Shown one piece after another: positions 21,501 through 36,500 of a DNA stretch of 64,000 bases. Origin of the DNA: Cordylochernes scorpioides (Eukaryota > Arthropoda > Arachnida > Pseudoscorpiones > Chernetidae); assembly GCA_030710605.1 (NCBI GenBank), contig CP092880.1:24598417-24662416 (forward strand). The letters run 5' to 3'. Under the pieces are notes generated by a model, which did not search any database, was not told the origin of the DNA, and worked only from the letters and a program-made list of their open reading frames with translations. The translations under genes and the position numbers were made by a program. How positions within the stretch are numbered: the first letter of the stretch is position 1; each line of letters opens with the position of its first letter.

Positions 21501-24500
21501 TAATAATTCCAGAATTGGCCAAATACCCATTCTTGATTTATCAAGAGAGGCTAACCACTTCCGCGTTTCGGGCTGTTGGCCCTCATAAGCGTGGTTCAAG
21601 CACAGGTGTGTGTTTGCTCGATAACTTCTACCCACCATGATTATCATGGCCTGTACCACGTGTATCAGGGATAATAATAATAGTACACCTATCCCCCAAA
21701 TTACACAGTACTTGTTTTACACGTTTTCGATTTTACACGGTTTTCCAAATAAGTTTTTTTTTTTGTTTTTATCGCACTATACTAAATGCTACTGTGATTG
21801 AACACATGCGCTGTGTACACATCTCACGAGGAATCCCGATCTTATGTGCTGACTACTTATTTTAACCTGTCAATGCATTTTATTTTTATTTCTGTGTACA
21901 CCTATCCCCCGATTCGCACGTTTTTCTCAGGAACGTATCTACCGTGTAAATCGGGGGACAGGTGTATAAACTGTTCTTACCTCGGTCTGTGAGATCTTGG
22001 CTCGGTCCACCTTGTGAGCGTCGGCGCACACGCTGAGTGCTACAGTAGCTCGAGGCAGAGACTGCTTCCTCTCAGTGGAGTGTTGACGGGTCGAGCCTAC
22101 ATCACACCATCGCTACCATCTAGACGGGACTCGATAGACCCAACTCGGGCACAAGGAACAAGAGTGAAAGTTAGGTGACAATATCAGGCTTTTCCAGGGA
22201 TCAAGTTTCTTTAGAAAAAATAATGTGACAGAATAATCTGTGGGGGTCTACTCGGTTTATCATCATGGATCACGTGACGTCAGCATTTTATATGTTGTTT
22301 ACAACATATGTAAATATGTTGTTTAGATATCTCTCAGTTTAAGATAGAAAATAATTGTAAATACTTTCTTTGTTAGAATAACTTTTTTTTTGTTTTATGA
22401 TTACTCGTTCTGGTCTCATTTATAATATTGTAACAAAGTATTTATTATTTTTTTAGCAGAGTGTTATACTCAAATTACACATTTGATGTCAAATTTTGCA
22501 TATAGTAATTAGAAATAGTAGCTTCAAATATATACACTGTATGAAATGTGTACACAAAATTGCCATTTAAACAGTTAGAACAACGTGTAGACTAAGTAAA
22601 TTAATCACATCCAATGATTACATCAGATTATTCTTACAATGTAGTATGATAATCGAACGTTTATGTCTACATTCTAACCAAAGTTCTTATCACCAATTAT
22701 AAATTGGTTATCCTGCAAGAACTATGGGCGATGGGAAACTTCTGATTTCATTTTTGAATTCAGCATGAAAAGTTACATTAGAATTAACATCAGGTTTTCT
22801 CCGGCAAATAATAAAAAAAATTGTAGATATGTGTTATTATTGTTGTTTTCGGAAATATTTCTTATGCAGACAAGTAAAAAAAAATCTCTGAGAGCTTGTG
22901 TTTGTAGAAGATCATCATACTAGTAGAGAGCAGGGTCACTCACCCATAGTGTGGAACTTGGTGAGTTGATCAGATGGAAGATGGTTCTTGGACTTAATGC
23001 TACTGAACAGGGCCCAGTGGCCGAATCGTGAGAAGTAGCGGAGCACCATGGGCGATGACTTGGGACGTGCTGGCTCGTGCATATCCGGCACTTGGAGGAA
23101 GTTGCTGGTTTTGGGGGTGGAGGTGACGATGGGAGGGGCGGCTGAGGACTCCAGAGGACCGGCGCTGTGACCGTACCCTGTCGTGAAGCCGTAGAGCATC
23201 TCCAGAAACACCCTGCGACATCCTGACTCTCACCGCCCTGCCCTACTAACCACTCCCAGCCTGCCCCTACCTGCTCCGTACACCGAGCAGGGCCCTCACG
23301 GCGTACACCTTGGTTCTGTGGTTCCCTGTACATCACATGGAAGACATCACATCTCTAACTGTATTTTGTACATACACCTTGTTAAAAAAGAAAATTGCTA
23401 TAAAGTATAAGAATATTGTAGTGTTGGAAATCAGGCCAGCCGTTGGTTAGGATGAAAATTTGTTTTATTTACTTGGAAGTTAACAAACGATGAGAACCAG
23501 ACGCTGCTGATCCTCAAGTTTTACATAACACGACTCTCTCGAGCCATAACTATATATATATATATATTTTAAAAAAGATAATAATTTACATAATTTTAGC
23601 TATTTACAATCACAACAGATTTACATAATTTCTAGCCGATGTTTTAACTCGTTTCAATATAAACAGTGGCAATGTGTTTCTTTATTCGTGCAACGTGCAA
23701 ACTTTCGGATCTTTATAATCCTTCTACAGACATGGCTATAAGAAACGCATTTCTACTGTATATATTATTATTTTATATATCTTGTTGTAACATATTTATT
23801 GATATACACTCATAGTTTCAAAACTTAAGGAAGTTGTACCTTTTAGCATTTATATCGGAATTCAGACAATAACTCTGAAATATATATATATTTTTTCATA
23901 GTGACCTTTATTAAGACACACGAGATAAACATGTGTAAACGAAATTGCCTCTGACTCCTTAAAAAAAAAAAAAAACAGAAGGTCGGCGATATTAAAGATT
24001 TCTTCCACTTCCTTGAAGTTTGTCCATGAGTGTATTTGTGTTTAAATAAAATATCAATCTTTGGTGTAAATAAATTTTAAAATCTACTATAATATATGCT
24101 TAATGTTTATATGTACATTTGATACGTACTCTGATTGGGTGTTCAGTGTTACCCAATCTTGATCAGACAATCAACGTTGATTTAATTAGCCAATGAGCGT
24201 GCAGTGTTGATGCATGTGTTCTAGCAGGTCTAGAGGATTCTAAGAGCTCGAGGGAAACATCGAGTGATGTATAGAAGACGTATGTTCTCTAGCAGGTCTA
24301 GAGAGAGTTCCCTGGGAACGTGATGTACAGAACGAGTCCACGACACCAGAGCACTGACCCAGTCCGACGTTGAAGACGACATCACAGAGCTGCGGAGTGA
24401 AGGCTCGAGTGAAGTCCCGCGCCAGCGTGTCATAGCCCTCGAAGCTGTCGCGGACCGAGTCCAGCAGGGGTGAGGACGGCCGCATGTGGCCGATGGGACG

Positions 24501-27500
24501 CCAGGATCCCCGGCGATAGGGTTTGGGGATCTGCCCTGTCTCGGCGTACTTCTGGAGGTTGGTGACAATGTCCTCCAGCATCTGGCTGCGGGTCCGGTCC
24601 TGGAGACACATCACGTCACGGGCGCTCACTACACAATAATTTAATATAAAGCAATAGCGTGTTCCGTCTATATATAGATAATGGAAATATTAAGATACGA
24701 ATACCTTTTTAACACATAGAACAAACTTCTACTGTCCTTACTGCGATGGAAAATATTGGAAGGGCTTGGTTTATCAGTGGTTAACCCTCCCAGCGGTTCG
24801 CCAATTTAATCTACCAGACCGCTTCTTAGAGCTATAATACTGTATTTGACGATTCTACTTATATATGCTACACTGAAGGGTGGAATCTCAGAAATGGACA
24901 TAGATCCATAGTTTGCTTGAATACCATTTCTAAGAGTTAAATCTCAGATGATGAGCCACCATGCTCTCTCAAAGTATTAACAACACATAGATTTAAAATA
25001 AATACTTGATACAAACTGAACAAGTTAAGAAATAAAATAATGATGAACAACGGAACACAAATCCCCAGTTGTAAGAGGAAGTGTAGAGAGGAGTGATTAT
25101 ATGGATGGTACAAGGAGGATTTACTATAAAGTATTGAGAAGGAACAGACACCTACCTGCATCCTGGCAAACTTGGGGGCGGAGTAAGACGCCCTCTCCCC
25201 ATTCACCACCTTGCTGAAGAGCCAGTCCCTGAAGTAGGGACCCTGAACATTCCTAAGGTTATTCAGAATTCTGTCATTCCCTTGAATCTACACATTTCTT
25301 AAAGAGTTGGAATGTTAAAAACACTTATTATAGAGATTCTTTCCTGCTTTTACAATTTGAATCAATCAATAAGTAATTAAGGGTTTGGTTTCTTTTCTTA
25401 TTTCTTTTATTTCTCAAGACTTCTGGCTAACATGCCCTTTAACATGGATATCAAGAAGTACTACTTTACGCCGTGTTGTGCTTTGGGATCTCTGTGTTGA
25501 AGGGCATGTTGGCCCGAAGTCGCTTGAGAAATAAAAGAAATAAGAAAAGAAACTAAACTCTTGATTCTTTATTGATTGAATCAAAGTAAAAACACCTATG
25601 ATACTCAGACATATATATGTGGTCAATAATCTCTTGTATCAATATTAAGATAAAAATATCAGCTTCCAGGGAACGTTTAAAAAAAAACGAAATTTTAGGA
25701 CAAACTTATAAAACAAGATAATATTTACCTTCTCAAAGACGGACTTGTGCCAGAGATACGGCTTGTAGGCGCCTACCTCGTCCCTCGACACCACCGATAC
25801 CTACAAGTAGATGGACTGATGAGTCTGACAGGAGTAGACACAGACTTACCTCGTAGAGTGTACACGGCCACTTTACCCGGGTCACAGCCCGGACTACAAT
25901 AAACGTATGCAGGAAGTGGGATTTGATGCAGGTAGGAGAGAAAGGTGTCTCCTCGGCTTCCAGAAATGCCACGCACACGATGTCATTCCCCACATGTCTC
26001 TTCTTCTGGAGCTGAACACATGACTATCATTTTAGAAGAGAAGAGAAAGAAGAAAGAGAGAGAAGAGAAAGATTGATATTAAAACTTCTTTATTTCAGCG
26101 TTCATATAAGGTTATATATTCTATATACAGTTACGAGCGTCATACATCATCTCTGTCACCGTTTGCTTGGAATGGCGCTCTCCTATTGGTTGGCTACGAT
26201 GGCGCCGCCACTACGCGAGACACTTTGTTTTTGACTTTGCCCCCCCCCCCCCCCCACTCGCTTTTTGGTGTTTGTAACTATTGTTTTGGAGCGGGTCGCT
26301 CCTTAAATAAATGCATATATTAGTTAATAACTGAATGGAATCCTCTCTTTCTTTTTCCCAGTAAGAGACGCCTACGGAAGCCTACAGTACATAGACAGAT
26401 AAAGCACATAGGCTATAGTTATTAACTAACATATGCATTTATTTAAGGCGCCAATTTATAATTGTAACAAATAGTATTTGAATAAAAACATTCAATCGGG
26501 TAAAACACGGGCGTTGCCCGGGTCATTCGGCTAGTGTTTAAATATAAGAGAGAGAACACGAATTATCACCAGAAATGTTTTAAAATGTTGATTAGCAGAA
26601 AGTCATTTTTTTTACCCAGACTATGTTGACTTTTTTCAAATATTTACCATTTGTGTAGGTATGTACTAATCAAAATATTGGGTTGTAAAGAAAGTTTGTT
26701 CGGTTTTTGCATTCCTTTGTTTCATAACGGTTTTTTTTTTGTTATACGGTAAAGTGTTTATATTGTTTAAATAGTACTTGTTCTGCTCTACAAACCTGTA
26801 ATTTTTATTATTTTGAAAAACGTAATTTTCTGTTCTTTTTCCAGGTTTGAAAATGGAATATCCAGGAGGCAAAAATAAACATTTTCGACACTGTTTTTCT
26901 TCGCTTTTCATCGAGGTCAAAAAGTAGCCGAAGCAGCTTGGGACATATGCAATGTGTATGGAAAAGGTGTCATAGGGGAGCGAGCAGCATAAAAATGGTT
27001 TGAAAAGTTCAAATATATATAAAATAAACTTTTCATGATACACTTTATGTATTTCCAATACTGAGTTGTATATTTTAGATTTAATCGAAATACTTTATAA
27101 AAAACTATATTTCGAGAAGCCGAGGGTAGATATTTTTCCAAAAGTTGTCAACGAGATAGATGTACACTCCAGTAGTGGTGTCACAAATAGGAATTGATGA
27201 GTTTTTCTCTAGGACCAGATATTAACAATATTCTGCAATAACAGGATGTTTCTATTTTCTATTGTGATACTACATTCTTGTCAATTATAGAGGATAATAA
27301 GACAAAAGCTTTCAACTTCTATAACCAATAAGAAAAACTGGAAAACATAACATTCCAAGAATCTTGATATTATAAACAAGAAACAAAGAAATATAAACTT
27401 AAGTCAAGACAACTTCTATATCAATTAAGAACAAATGTAGAGAAGTTTAAAAAAAAAACAAAGAAAAAAAAAACAAGTGTTCGGGAAAAAAAACTAGGAA

Positions 27501-30500
27501 ACCAAACCATTTCACAGAAGAATGAGCATCTCCCAAAACCAAGATCCTACATCACAAGGCTAACCTTGTAAATATGTTTTTTTTTGCTTATCCCTGGTAC
27601 ACGTGGTACAGGCCATGATAATCATGGTGGGTAGAAGTAGACGACTGCTTTACTGTAAGTGCACCACATGTCTACACATGTGAAAAGCAGTTCGACTTTG
27701 CACTTACAAATGTGCCAGAGCCCCGTTTGGTTACTTGCACTCGCTGGTGGGGTTGAACTTTTGCAAGAATCGGGGGCCATTGGAGCATTTTTTTTTAACA
27801 GAAAAAAGTGCCCAATGCGGGAATCGAACCCGGGTCGTAGCGGTCGTAAACCAACGGTTTAGACCATCCTTCCACCGACCCCCTGTAAATATGTAAATAC
27901 ACTGTGTTACGACCTCATAGATCCAATGCAATACGCACGCAACTTTCCAGGGGTTGGGTTCACGTATTCCTCAAGAAGGAAGCCTATATCAGAACTTAAA
28001 AACAACCACACAGCGACTGAACAAATGACTTTTTAATTCCCAACTGAACTATCTACACCGATTAAAAAAGAAAACTAAAAAAATGAATCTATCTAAACAA
28101 ATGCAAATCATCAAAATTTCTTCTAAATTTACACTCGACAACAAATATAAATCAAATATATAATTAGCATATATAAAATAATCAAATATTAAAAAAAAAT
28201 AACATACATAAACAATTTAAATACAAAAATACAAATTCAACACTGGCTTTTAACAACACTGTATATGTGATGAACCTGTACATATTCTTCATAATGTAAA
28301 TATCATAAGTTAGATTGTTCTTTTTGAGCGGCACCTAGTAAAGTTACTTTTGAACTAAGTTCAAAGTCTAACTTCCTTTTACATGTGTAGACATGTGTAG
28401 TACTCACTGTAAAAGCAGTCGCCAACTTCTACCCACAATAATTATCATGGATTTTACCACGTGTACTAGGGATGAGCAAAAAAAAAAAAACTTTGTACAG
28501 GAATTATTGAGGATCAACTTTCTAGGAAATATCTGGATGGCGCTATATTTCTTTATAAGTATTATTTATTATCATAATATTTAATTATGGGGATTCTTAA
28601 TATTTTTCTAAATACATTCTATCGTGATATATTGATGCATATATGTGTGTGATTAAAAATGGTGAAGAAAAAGCATGCCCAAGGTTGGAAGTGACAATAG
28701 AGGCTATGACCCAGAAGAAGACTTGCTGTCATAGAACAAGAATGGATATTGTCAATCAAAATGACATCTCGTCATCTGTCACTTAATCTATAAACGTTTA
28801 TTTAACTTGTTCCGTTATATTTGCCCAACCCAATTTATTGATTTCTCAGGAAGCCTCAAGAACCAACTTTTCGGTTGTTGAGATACAGTCTGCACCACAC
28901 TGACGAGGTCAACAGCTCGTAAAGCGTACGTGGTTGGCTTTTCTTGATTTATCAAGAAATTGGGTTGGACAAATATCACGGAATAAGTTAAATAAACGTT
29001 TAGTTTATTTTTGTTCCACTAGATGGTGCTCTGTCATGAAGAATGCTCATGTGAGCGGTCCGGAAAGTCTATATATATATATATATAATATAGTAAAAAT
29101 ATGCTTTTTTGTACTGGGATAAGGTGGATAAATTAAGAAAAAGGCATCTCCTTAATTGAAAGTTGCTGATCGGTTACGCCATCTATTGGAAAAAAATTAA
29201 CTATTCATTGATTTTTAAATATTCCAGAATTGGCCAAATATCCATCCCTATATATATAAAGGTCAGTGTATGTATGTATGTATGTATGTGGGTATCTATG
29301 TCGGCTATACACGTCCACAATACGTAACTAATCTGACTGAAATTTTAACAGTCTATAGAGTAGAATCTGGAAAAACTTATAGTAAAAATTTCAGGTCTCT
29401 ATCCCGAATATTCTTCGAGTTATTTGCAAATTGCTTTGCAAATTTGCCTTTTCGCTCGCAAGCAGCGCCTCTAGCGGTGAAGATGGGAGGTAATATCAGC
29501 TGACATAATGTACATGTAAAACGTGTTTTAACAGGACATAGAGAAAAATCTGGAAAATATATTTGTCGGATTTTTAGCCAATAAAAAATAAAATAGACAG
29601 GTTCTGGGCAAAAATAGTTGTTTTTTAGTCAGAAAATGATTATGACAATTATGCTGTATTATGTTTGATTATCAGATACAAAATTATATCGGCAAAAATT
29701 CCAAAAAGCAGAGACCACGGGTGAAACCAGTTCATTTTTTTGTACGCAGGAACAAAATTCTAACAGAAAACATTCATTCGAGCAGAAAACAAAAGCCAGA
29801 TCATCTTTCTATAAGAATATCGCTTCTCAGACACAAAGTTTAAAGCGGGACGTTTCACAAGAGTGACATCCACAGCGCCAACGAATAGTATTTGAAAATC
29901 AAAATAATATAATTTTCAAATATCGTTGTGAAAATGTACATTTTTATTTTTATATTTTAAAAACACACAAAGTTTGGAGCGGGACGTTTCACAAAAGTGA
30001 CATCCACGGCGCCAATTTATAATTGTAACGAATAGTATTTGAATAAAAACATTTAATCGGGTAAAACCTGGGCGTTGCCCGGGTCATTCGGCTAGTTCCT
30101 GATAAAATCAATAAAAGCTAACCACGTACGTTTTTAGGGCTGTTGGCTCTCGTCAGCGTGGTACAAGCTGTATATGTGAAAAAAATAAAAATAATAAAAA
30201 AAGATTCATGTGAACGTGGTCAGGATGATTCTTTTGATTTTAATGTATATATATATGTGATATCTTGGGACCTCTGGGACCAGTGTTACCTGATGCTCGA
30301 CGAACCTCGATGTCAACTCTCCCGTGCAGTCGTGGTGGAAGGCGACACAGCTGGGCCAAAGGTGAAATAAACAAACAGAGATTCCACTAAAAGCGTCTGA
30401 CGTCAAGAAGGAATGGGATGAGGAGAGAGAGATTTTAGAGCAAGTGTTACCGTTGAGTTCCAAGCGAAGACTGACAATTCTAGGTCCTTGATTTAACACC

Positions 30501-33500
30501 ACGACCTTGCTTCTTTCTGATTGGCTGACCTATTTAGGTGATTCTTTCCTAATTGGTGGGACTTTTTCACGTGGCCGTAGGCTATTGGTTGACCTACTTA
30601 GGTGATGTCTTCTGGCGGCTTTCTTTGATGGAAAATACGTCCTGTCTTGGCCCGGAAATTGGGCGTCACTCTTAGATTTTATGGTTTCCTCGATATCAGA
30701 TACGCCCTGTCCTGTCAGGAAGTATTGACTTGTAAATTATTTATAGTTGGGCTGGTTTTAAGCCTCTTTTGCTAGGCCTTGCTTCGACTTCTGTCCTAAA
30801 CCTGATTTGTTTTAACCTTAACTTTCTCCTGTCTCTCTCCATTCCTTCTATCTGTACAGTTGCAATACTTTATTAGATTCTTACGCGGTACAGATTGATG
30901 TTAGTTGAGGTTTTCTATGTGCAGTACATAAGAAGTTATATACAGTCATGGGGTGGAACATGTGGTAGTGGATATTTAGACTATTTACAACAATTCCATG
31001 GTCTTAAATCATCACAGATGGCCCCGGATGTGAGAGGGTTCATATGGAGGGATTTAAGAGAGCGGAATAGGAAGACTGTTATTAAGGAAGTAATTTTTTT
31101 AGAAATTAATTAAAGTGAGTTGGTATATAACATGGGGTTGATTTCGGTATATCCATAAGAGAGAATAAAGCATAAACAACTAATATTAAACATACAAGTA
31201 AAAATAAAAATATGAATAAAATATTTAATAGAGAACATATAATGATTATAGGTAAAAATATAAATGATTGGATGGGTAAATCATGATCTTTTCGTGATGG
31301 GCGTTAGAAAGGGTTGAGGGGTTAGTTATTACTTGGTTGAGGCAAGGTCACTTTGACTCAAGTCCCAAACCATTTAATGTGCACGGCGCGGAAAACCTAG
31401 GCCATGTTTCACATGTAAATTTAAGGACCGAATAAAGTTACAGTACCACAATCGAAAAGTAAGATAAGGGGATTGTTATGGGTTTTAGTAATTAGTCGTT
31501 AAGACGTACGCATGCAGGATAAAGAGGGCGAAGATCAGTGACCAGAAATCAAAGTTTTAATTAGAGTCGTCAGGGGCTTAGCGAGAAAAAGAGTAAAATA
31601 ATAAAAAAAAATGTGCCAGCGTGTGGCATGAGAGTGCCCTGGAATAAAAAAAAAAAATACAATTTGCACGTATCCAAACCAGAAGTTGGGAGAAGGTAAA
31701 TCTGGGGGACGATGTGTCAAGATTGTTAATTACGAAATCAAAGTAGGTCAAGTCTAGCCTGCGAAGGAGTTAAAAGTTCCTGCGGAAAAGGGTTAGTATT
31801 TATTAAGAAGTAACCTTTAAAGTGGTTGTTTAAGCGGTTATTGAAGATTGCCCTGTTTTTAGATCGTGATTTTTAGTTTGATTATAAAAGAATATATCAT
31901 TGAGATATGAAATTGCGAAATTAAGGCTTTGCATATAGCGTTAAAGGATTTGAAAAATCGAAAATAGAATTGCGAAGTTAAATGCAAAGTAATCTTAAAA
32001 AAAAAGTAAAAATAGTGATGATATGATACAAAGATTAACACACTACAGCAGTATATAAGGGGTAATAGAAAGTGAAAATATTAAATGAAAAAAAAAAATA
32101 ATGAGCAATAATATACTCGATAGCATTGACATGGTAGCGGAAGGTGAAACAATGTAAATAACATCTAATTTATAAAGTGAGAAAAAATATAAAATGATAA
32201 ATGCAAATTAGTGATATAAACATGAAATATAAACTTGAGATTATTAGATATGATATGAAAGATAAAATATAAAGTTGATTATAAAATAGAGTCATGAAGC
32301 AAAAGTAAATAAGTTTTGGTAAAGAAAAATAATAAAAAAAAGACAATAATCTAAACTAATTGGTTGACGTAAAAAAAAACAATTATAAGAGCTATATAAT
32401 GATTATATAAAGGATATTAAAATGAAAAATTTAAAAAAAAATGTTCATCGAGAAAGAAGAGCAAGTAAGATTATATATAGAAATTATATATCGTGAAAGA
32501 ATGGAAAGTTGTAGGCCAAACGTAATGTACCTGTTTTTTTTTTTTTTTTTTAGGATGGGTAGAGAGAGCTTTAAATTGTCCTCGATTGATATCTTTGGTC
32601 TTGTTGGCCTAAGTTGTTCTAACTTATCGAATTTGTTTTAAGTTTGATGCGACTCGTGGATCACATTGTTTCTAACTGTGAAACTTACTGAGTCCTAATG
32701 TTGTCGATTTTTTGTTTAAACTTATGTGGGTGTGTGTGATTTTTGTAAGTAAAATGTTGTCCTTGGATCTAAGTGTCGATGTTAAGTTGACAAGTTAATC
32801 GAGGGCGAGAGAATGTTAGTGAACAGATTTGTTAGTAAATGTAAGATAACGTGTTAAGCAAGTTTTAGTAGCTAAACGGGATATCGGCGTAGATTAAAAA
32901 TAAAAGGCGCGCACTAATGTTTGATTTAATAGGTAGCGAAAATCCATTAGAGTGACATCGGGGTGGCGACGGGCGTAACAAAATGTCGGCTATTTGTTTG
33001 TCCATCTCCAGCGGAAGAAGAGGGAGCGAAGCTATTTTTAATGCGATTCCGGATTTAGGTCAAGGGGGAGCGAGGGGGCTTGCTTTCTTTCAACTTATTG
33101 GAAGTTAATTCAAACTACGTTCGGAGATATTAATTCTATAATTGTAAACGCAAAAGCGTTTTGATTTGTCACGTTTGGTGACAAGCGTTATGGGATTGAC
33201 ATAGGGAGATACAGAGGTTGAATTATTCCGTGTGTTCAAGCATTTGTTAGATTTGTGTTTGTATTTCGAAAATTCGGATATTGTATCTGTTATTAAATCG
33301 AATGGTTTTTGGCGGACTTAGTAAAAATGTTATTCATGGATATCGGGTTAGAATTGAATGAAATTGCGACTATCGACGTGGACAATGTGTGGTTAAATAA
33401 ATGTGTCACAGGCGTGGTGAAGGCGTCTTTGGCCTGAAAATTGAAAGAGTTTAGTGGTGTGGCGCTGTGACACGAAGCGAAAAAATTGTAAATGAAAAGG

Positions 33501-36500
33501 TGTCGCGTGAAGTCTCTGTTTTGTACAAAATCTAACCTGTTACACTAAGAATAACAAATTTACTAAAGTCATGGTTGTTGGTTGTACGAACATATCGATA
33601 ATTTTTATATTGTTAGTGGATATGACACGTTTAATGTGAGAAAAAAAAGATTGTGTGTGTTTAGTAGGGCGACGTGATGCAGCTTGTGTAGCTCGAAATT
33701 AGATTTGAGTGTGAAGTCGCGCATTGAAAATTGTTGTCAATTGGAAAAAGTGATGTGAGAGGGTGTTGTTTATTTTGTTAAGAGCGATTTGTCGATATTT
33801 AACTATGCGTGTAAAAGGAAGGAGTGTAGTTATGTGGGAATTTAACGATTGTAATAGTTTTGGAAGGCTGTGATTTACGTTACTTCTGTCCAAAGATATG
33901 AAAGAAAAGGACATAGGGGCGTTGAAAATGGGATTAGGAATATTATAATGAGGTTAAATAAGAGTGTTGGAGTTCACCACGTGTGAGCAACTCGTTCCAG
34001 GAGGGGAAAATTTAGTAAATGGGACAGTTGTATTAACCTGTCCATGGGACACGTGTTGCTTGCACGAGGTGAATTGGTACAATGTAGTTGGTAGAAGTAC
34101 ATTATCTTGATACAGGAGTAGCTGAGGACAGTTTATAATTAGTAGAAATCGTTTTATGGAATTAAGGAATAAAATGACAAAAGGCAATGGTGTATCGATT
34201 ATATGGAATTTTAGATTCTGCGTTATATTACCTATTTTTTAAGAACAACAAGATATAATCTATGGTGAAAATATGGTTAGCTATGGCATTAATAGTTAAG
34301 TTAAATGGATGGACAGGTATTTTTCTTTTACAAACTGATTTCTATTATTTTAAAAGTATTCTGCCTAATTATAGCGATAGATGCTCCTGTATCAAGTAGT
34401 AGAGTAGGTTTACATTATGGGACAGTTCAGTTCGAACGAGCAATAGTTCAACAAAAATTATAGAAGGAGGAACCTACTGTGGTGCTGCCTTGTATGTCGG
34501 GACAGTCCTTGTCTTGTGCCATAGTTGGAGGTTCAATGGGACAGTCAGAGTTCATTGTTTGCGCTGGGCTCGTGGTTTAGAGATGGTCGGGGGAGCAGGT
34601 AACATACGCTCGCGTGTTGGTAACTCGGAGGGGCGCTTGCAGGAGGTCTGGTGGCTTTTTCAGTCTTGTAGAGTATTGTAGTTGGGCCCGATCTGCTTGG
34701 GCGTCGTAGTTGGTGAAGAAGCTTTGCGCCTTGTACGAACCATCGTAGCGATTCCACCTCTCGCGATGTCCGGTCACGGCAGAGAGCTGAGGTAGCGTCG
34801 TCGTCAACCTCCCTAGGACATCTGACACCGGCGGCGGGGGGTGTGACGTCTTCCTGGCCGGGGGGAACTTCCTGCGTCCTACCGAGGGTGTTTTCTTTCT
34901 TCGGAAAAGTGTTTTCGCCACTTTCGGAGTCGGGATCGGACTCCATGGGTTCCTTTGGATTCTCCTCTCTTCCCTGTTCCATCTTTCTGTACAGACAGTG
35001 GTCTACTTGCTTACTTGTACCTTGGCGTCCACTATCCTGTCGACTCTTCGTTACGGGGAGTCTGTGATATCTTGGGACCTCTGGGACCAGTGTTACCTGA
35101 TGCTCGACGAACCTCGATGTCAACTCTCCCGTGCAGTCGTGGTGGAAGGCGACACAGCTGGGCCAAAGGTGAAATAAACAAACAGAGATTCCACTAAAAG
35201 CGTCTGACGTCAAGAAGGAATGGGATGAGGAGAGAGAGATTTTAGAGCAAGTGTTACCGTTGAGTTCCAAGCGAAGACTGACAATTCTAGGTCCTTGATT
35301 TAACACCACGACCTTGCTTCTTTCTGATTGGCTGACCTATTTAGGTGATTCTTTCCTAATTGGTGGGACTTTTTCACGTGGCCGTAGGCTATTGGTTGAC
35401 CTACTTAGGTGATGTCTTCTGGCGGCTTTCTTTGATGGAAAATACGTCCTGTCTTGGCCCGGAAATTGGGCGTCACTCTTAGATTTTATGGTTTCCTCGA
35501 TATCAGATACGCCCTGTCCTGTCAGGAAGTATTGACTTGTAAATTATTTATAGTTGGGCTGGTTTTAAGCCTCTTTTGCTAGGCCTTGCTTCGACTTCTG
35601 TCCTAAACCTGATTTGTTTTAACCTTAACTTTCTCCTGTCTCTCTCCATTCCTTCTATCTGTACAGTTGCAATACTTTATTAGATTCTTACGCGGTACAG
35701 ATTGATGTTAGTTGAGGTTTTCTATGTGCAGTACATAAGAAGTTATATACAGTCATGGGGTGGAACATGTGGTAGTGGATATTTAGACTATTTACAACAA
35801 TTCCATGGTCTTAAATCATCACATATACATATTAGAAGAAAAGTAGCATTAAGATGTATTTATAATTCTCAGCGATATTCTTCTTATTATCAATATGTCG
35901 ATTTTATAAATCAAGAACGTATTAGGTACAGGATTGTTAATTCGTGTCTATATTCTCACGTTAGACACTAAGGGCCATAGGGAGTCCAGATAATCATAAA
36001 ATGGGGCAACTCCGCCTTTGCCGGTCCCAAGCCCGGATGAAAAAGGAGGAGGGGGAGCAGTAACAAGCTCACTAAAAAACCTGGGCTCAGCTGGCCCGGC
36101 TGATAGTACCCTGTAAGGGCTCCTAATTCAGGGATACAGGATGAGCAGCGTTTTTACTCCATGTTAGGAGTGGCTGCACATGGCGTTTGTTCCTCATGTC
36201 AGAAGCGGCCATTTCTTTTGGAGCTAAGTCGGCCTGCCACTGAGTAGTGCTCCCAGTCTTAATGACAAAGGCAGACGCATTCTACCTCACCCAGTCATGA
36301 TGGTTGTCCCCCAGCAGACACCATCAAAAGTCTCAAGCTCGACAAGCTTGATACCCTAATATGATTGAGTGGAGATAAGAAAGAAGAAGATAAAACGAGG
36401 CATATTTTGTACAAGAAGTTGTCCCCTACTGCGGGACGTGATGTCACCTTCTGAGGGTCGTTGTCCTCGTGTGGCAGCAGGGTGGAGACGTGGAACATGA

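Larger units (their letters stand above)
30256..35823 (-). mobile_element. Element B: non-autonomous LTR element inside intron 3
   Basis: 5568 bp on the minus strand, with two 761-bp LTRs that look identical and a TATA duplication (30252-30255, 35824-35827). Only a broken gag and a protease scrap remain; the other ~3.3 kb is A-rich noncoding DNA, resembling a large retrotransposon derivative. It inserted into an M1 MITE (30105-30255). Near-identical LTRs indicate a young insertion. Confidence 0.85.

Noticed and set aside
25803..25850. Hammerhead ribozyme (CTGATGAG core)
   Set aside because: No GAAA core or paired stems follow; the sequence lies in the 49-nt intron. CTGATGAG in M3 MITEs also lacks the second core.
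34545..35309. A 254-aa protein spanning the element B LTR
   Set aside because: Its first ~80 codons are LTR sequence and its last part leaves the conserved gag frame; treated as a broken gag.
35828..35972. Short protein after element B
   Set aside because: About 48 codons without similarity or splice support; could be chance in AT-rich DNA.
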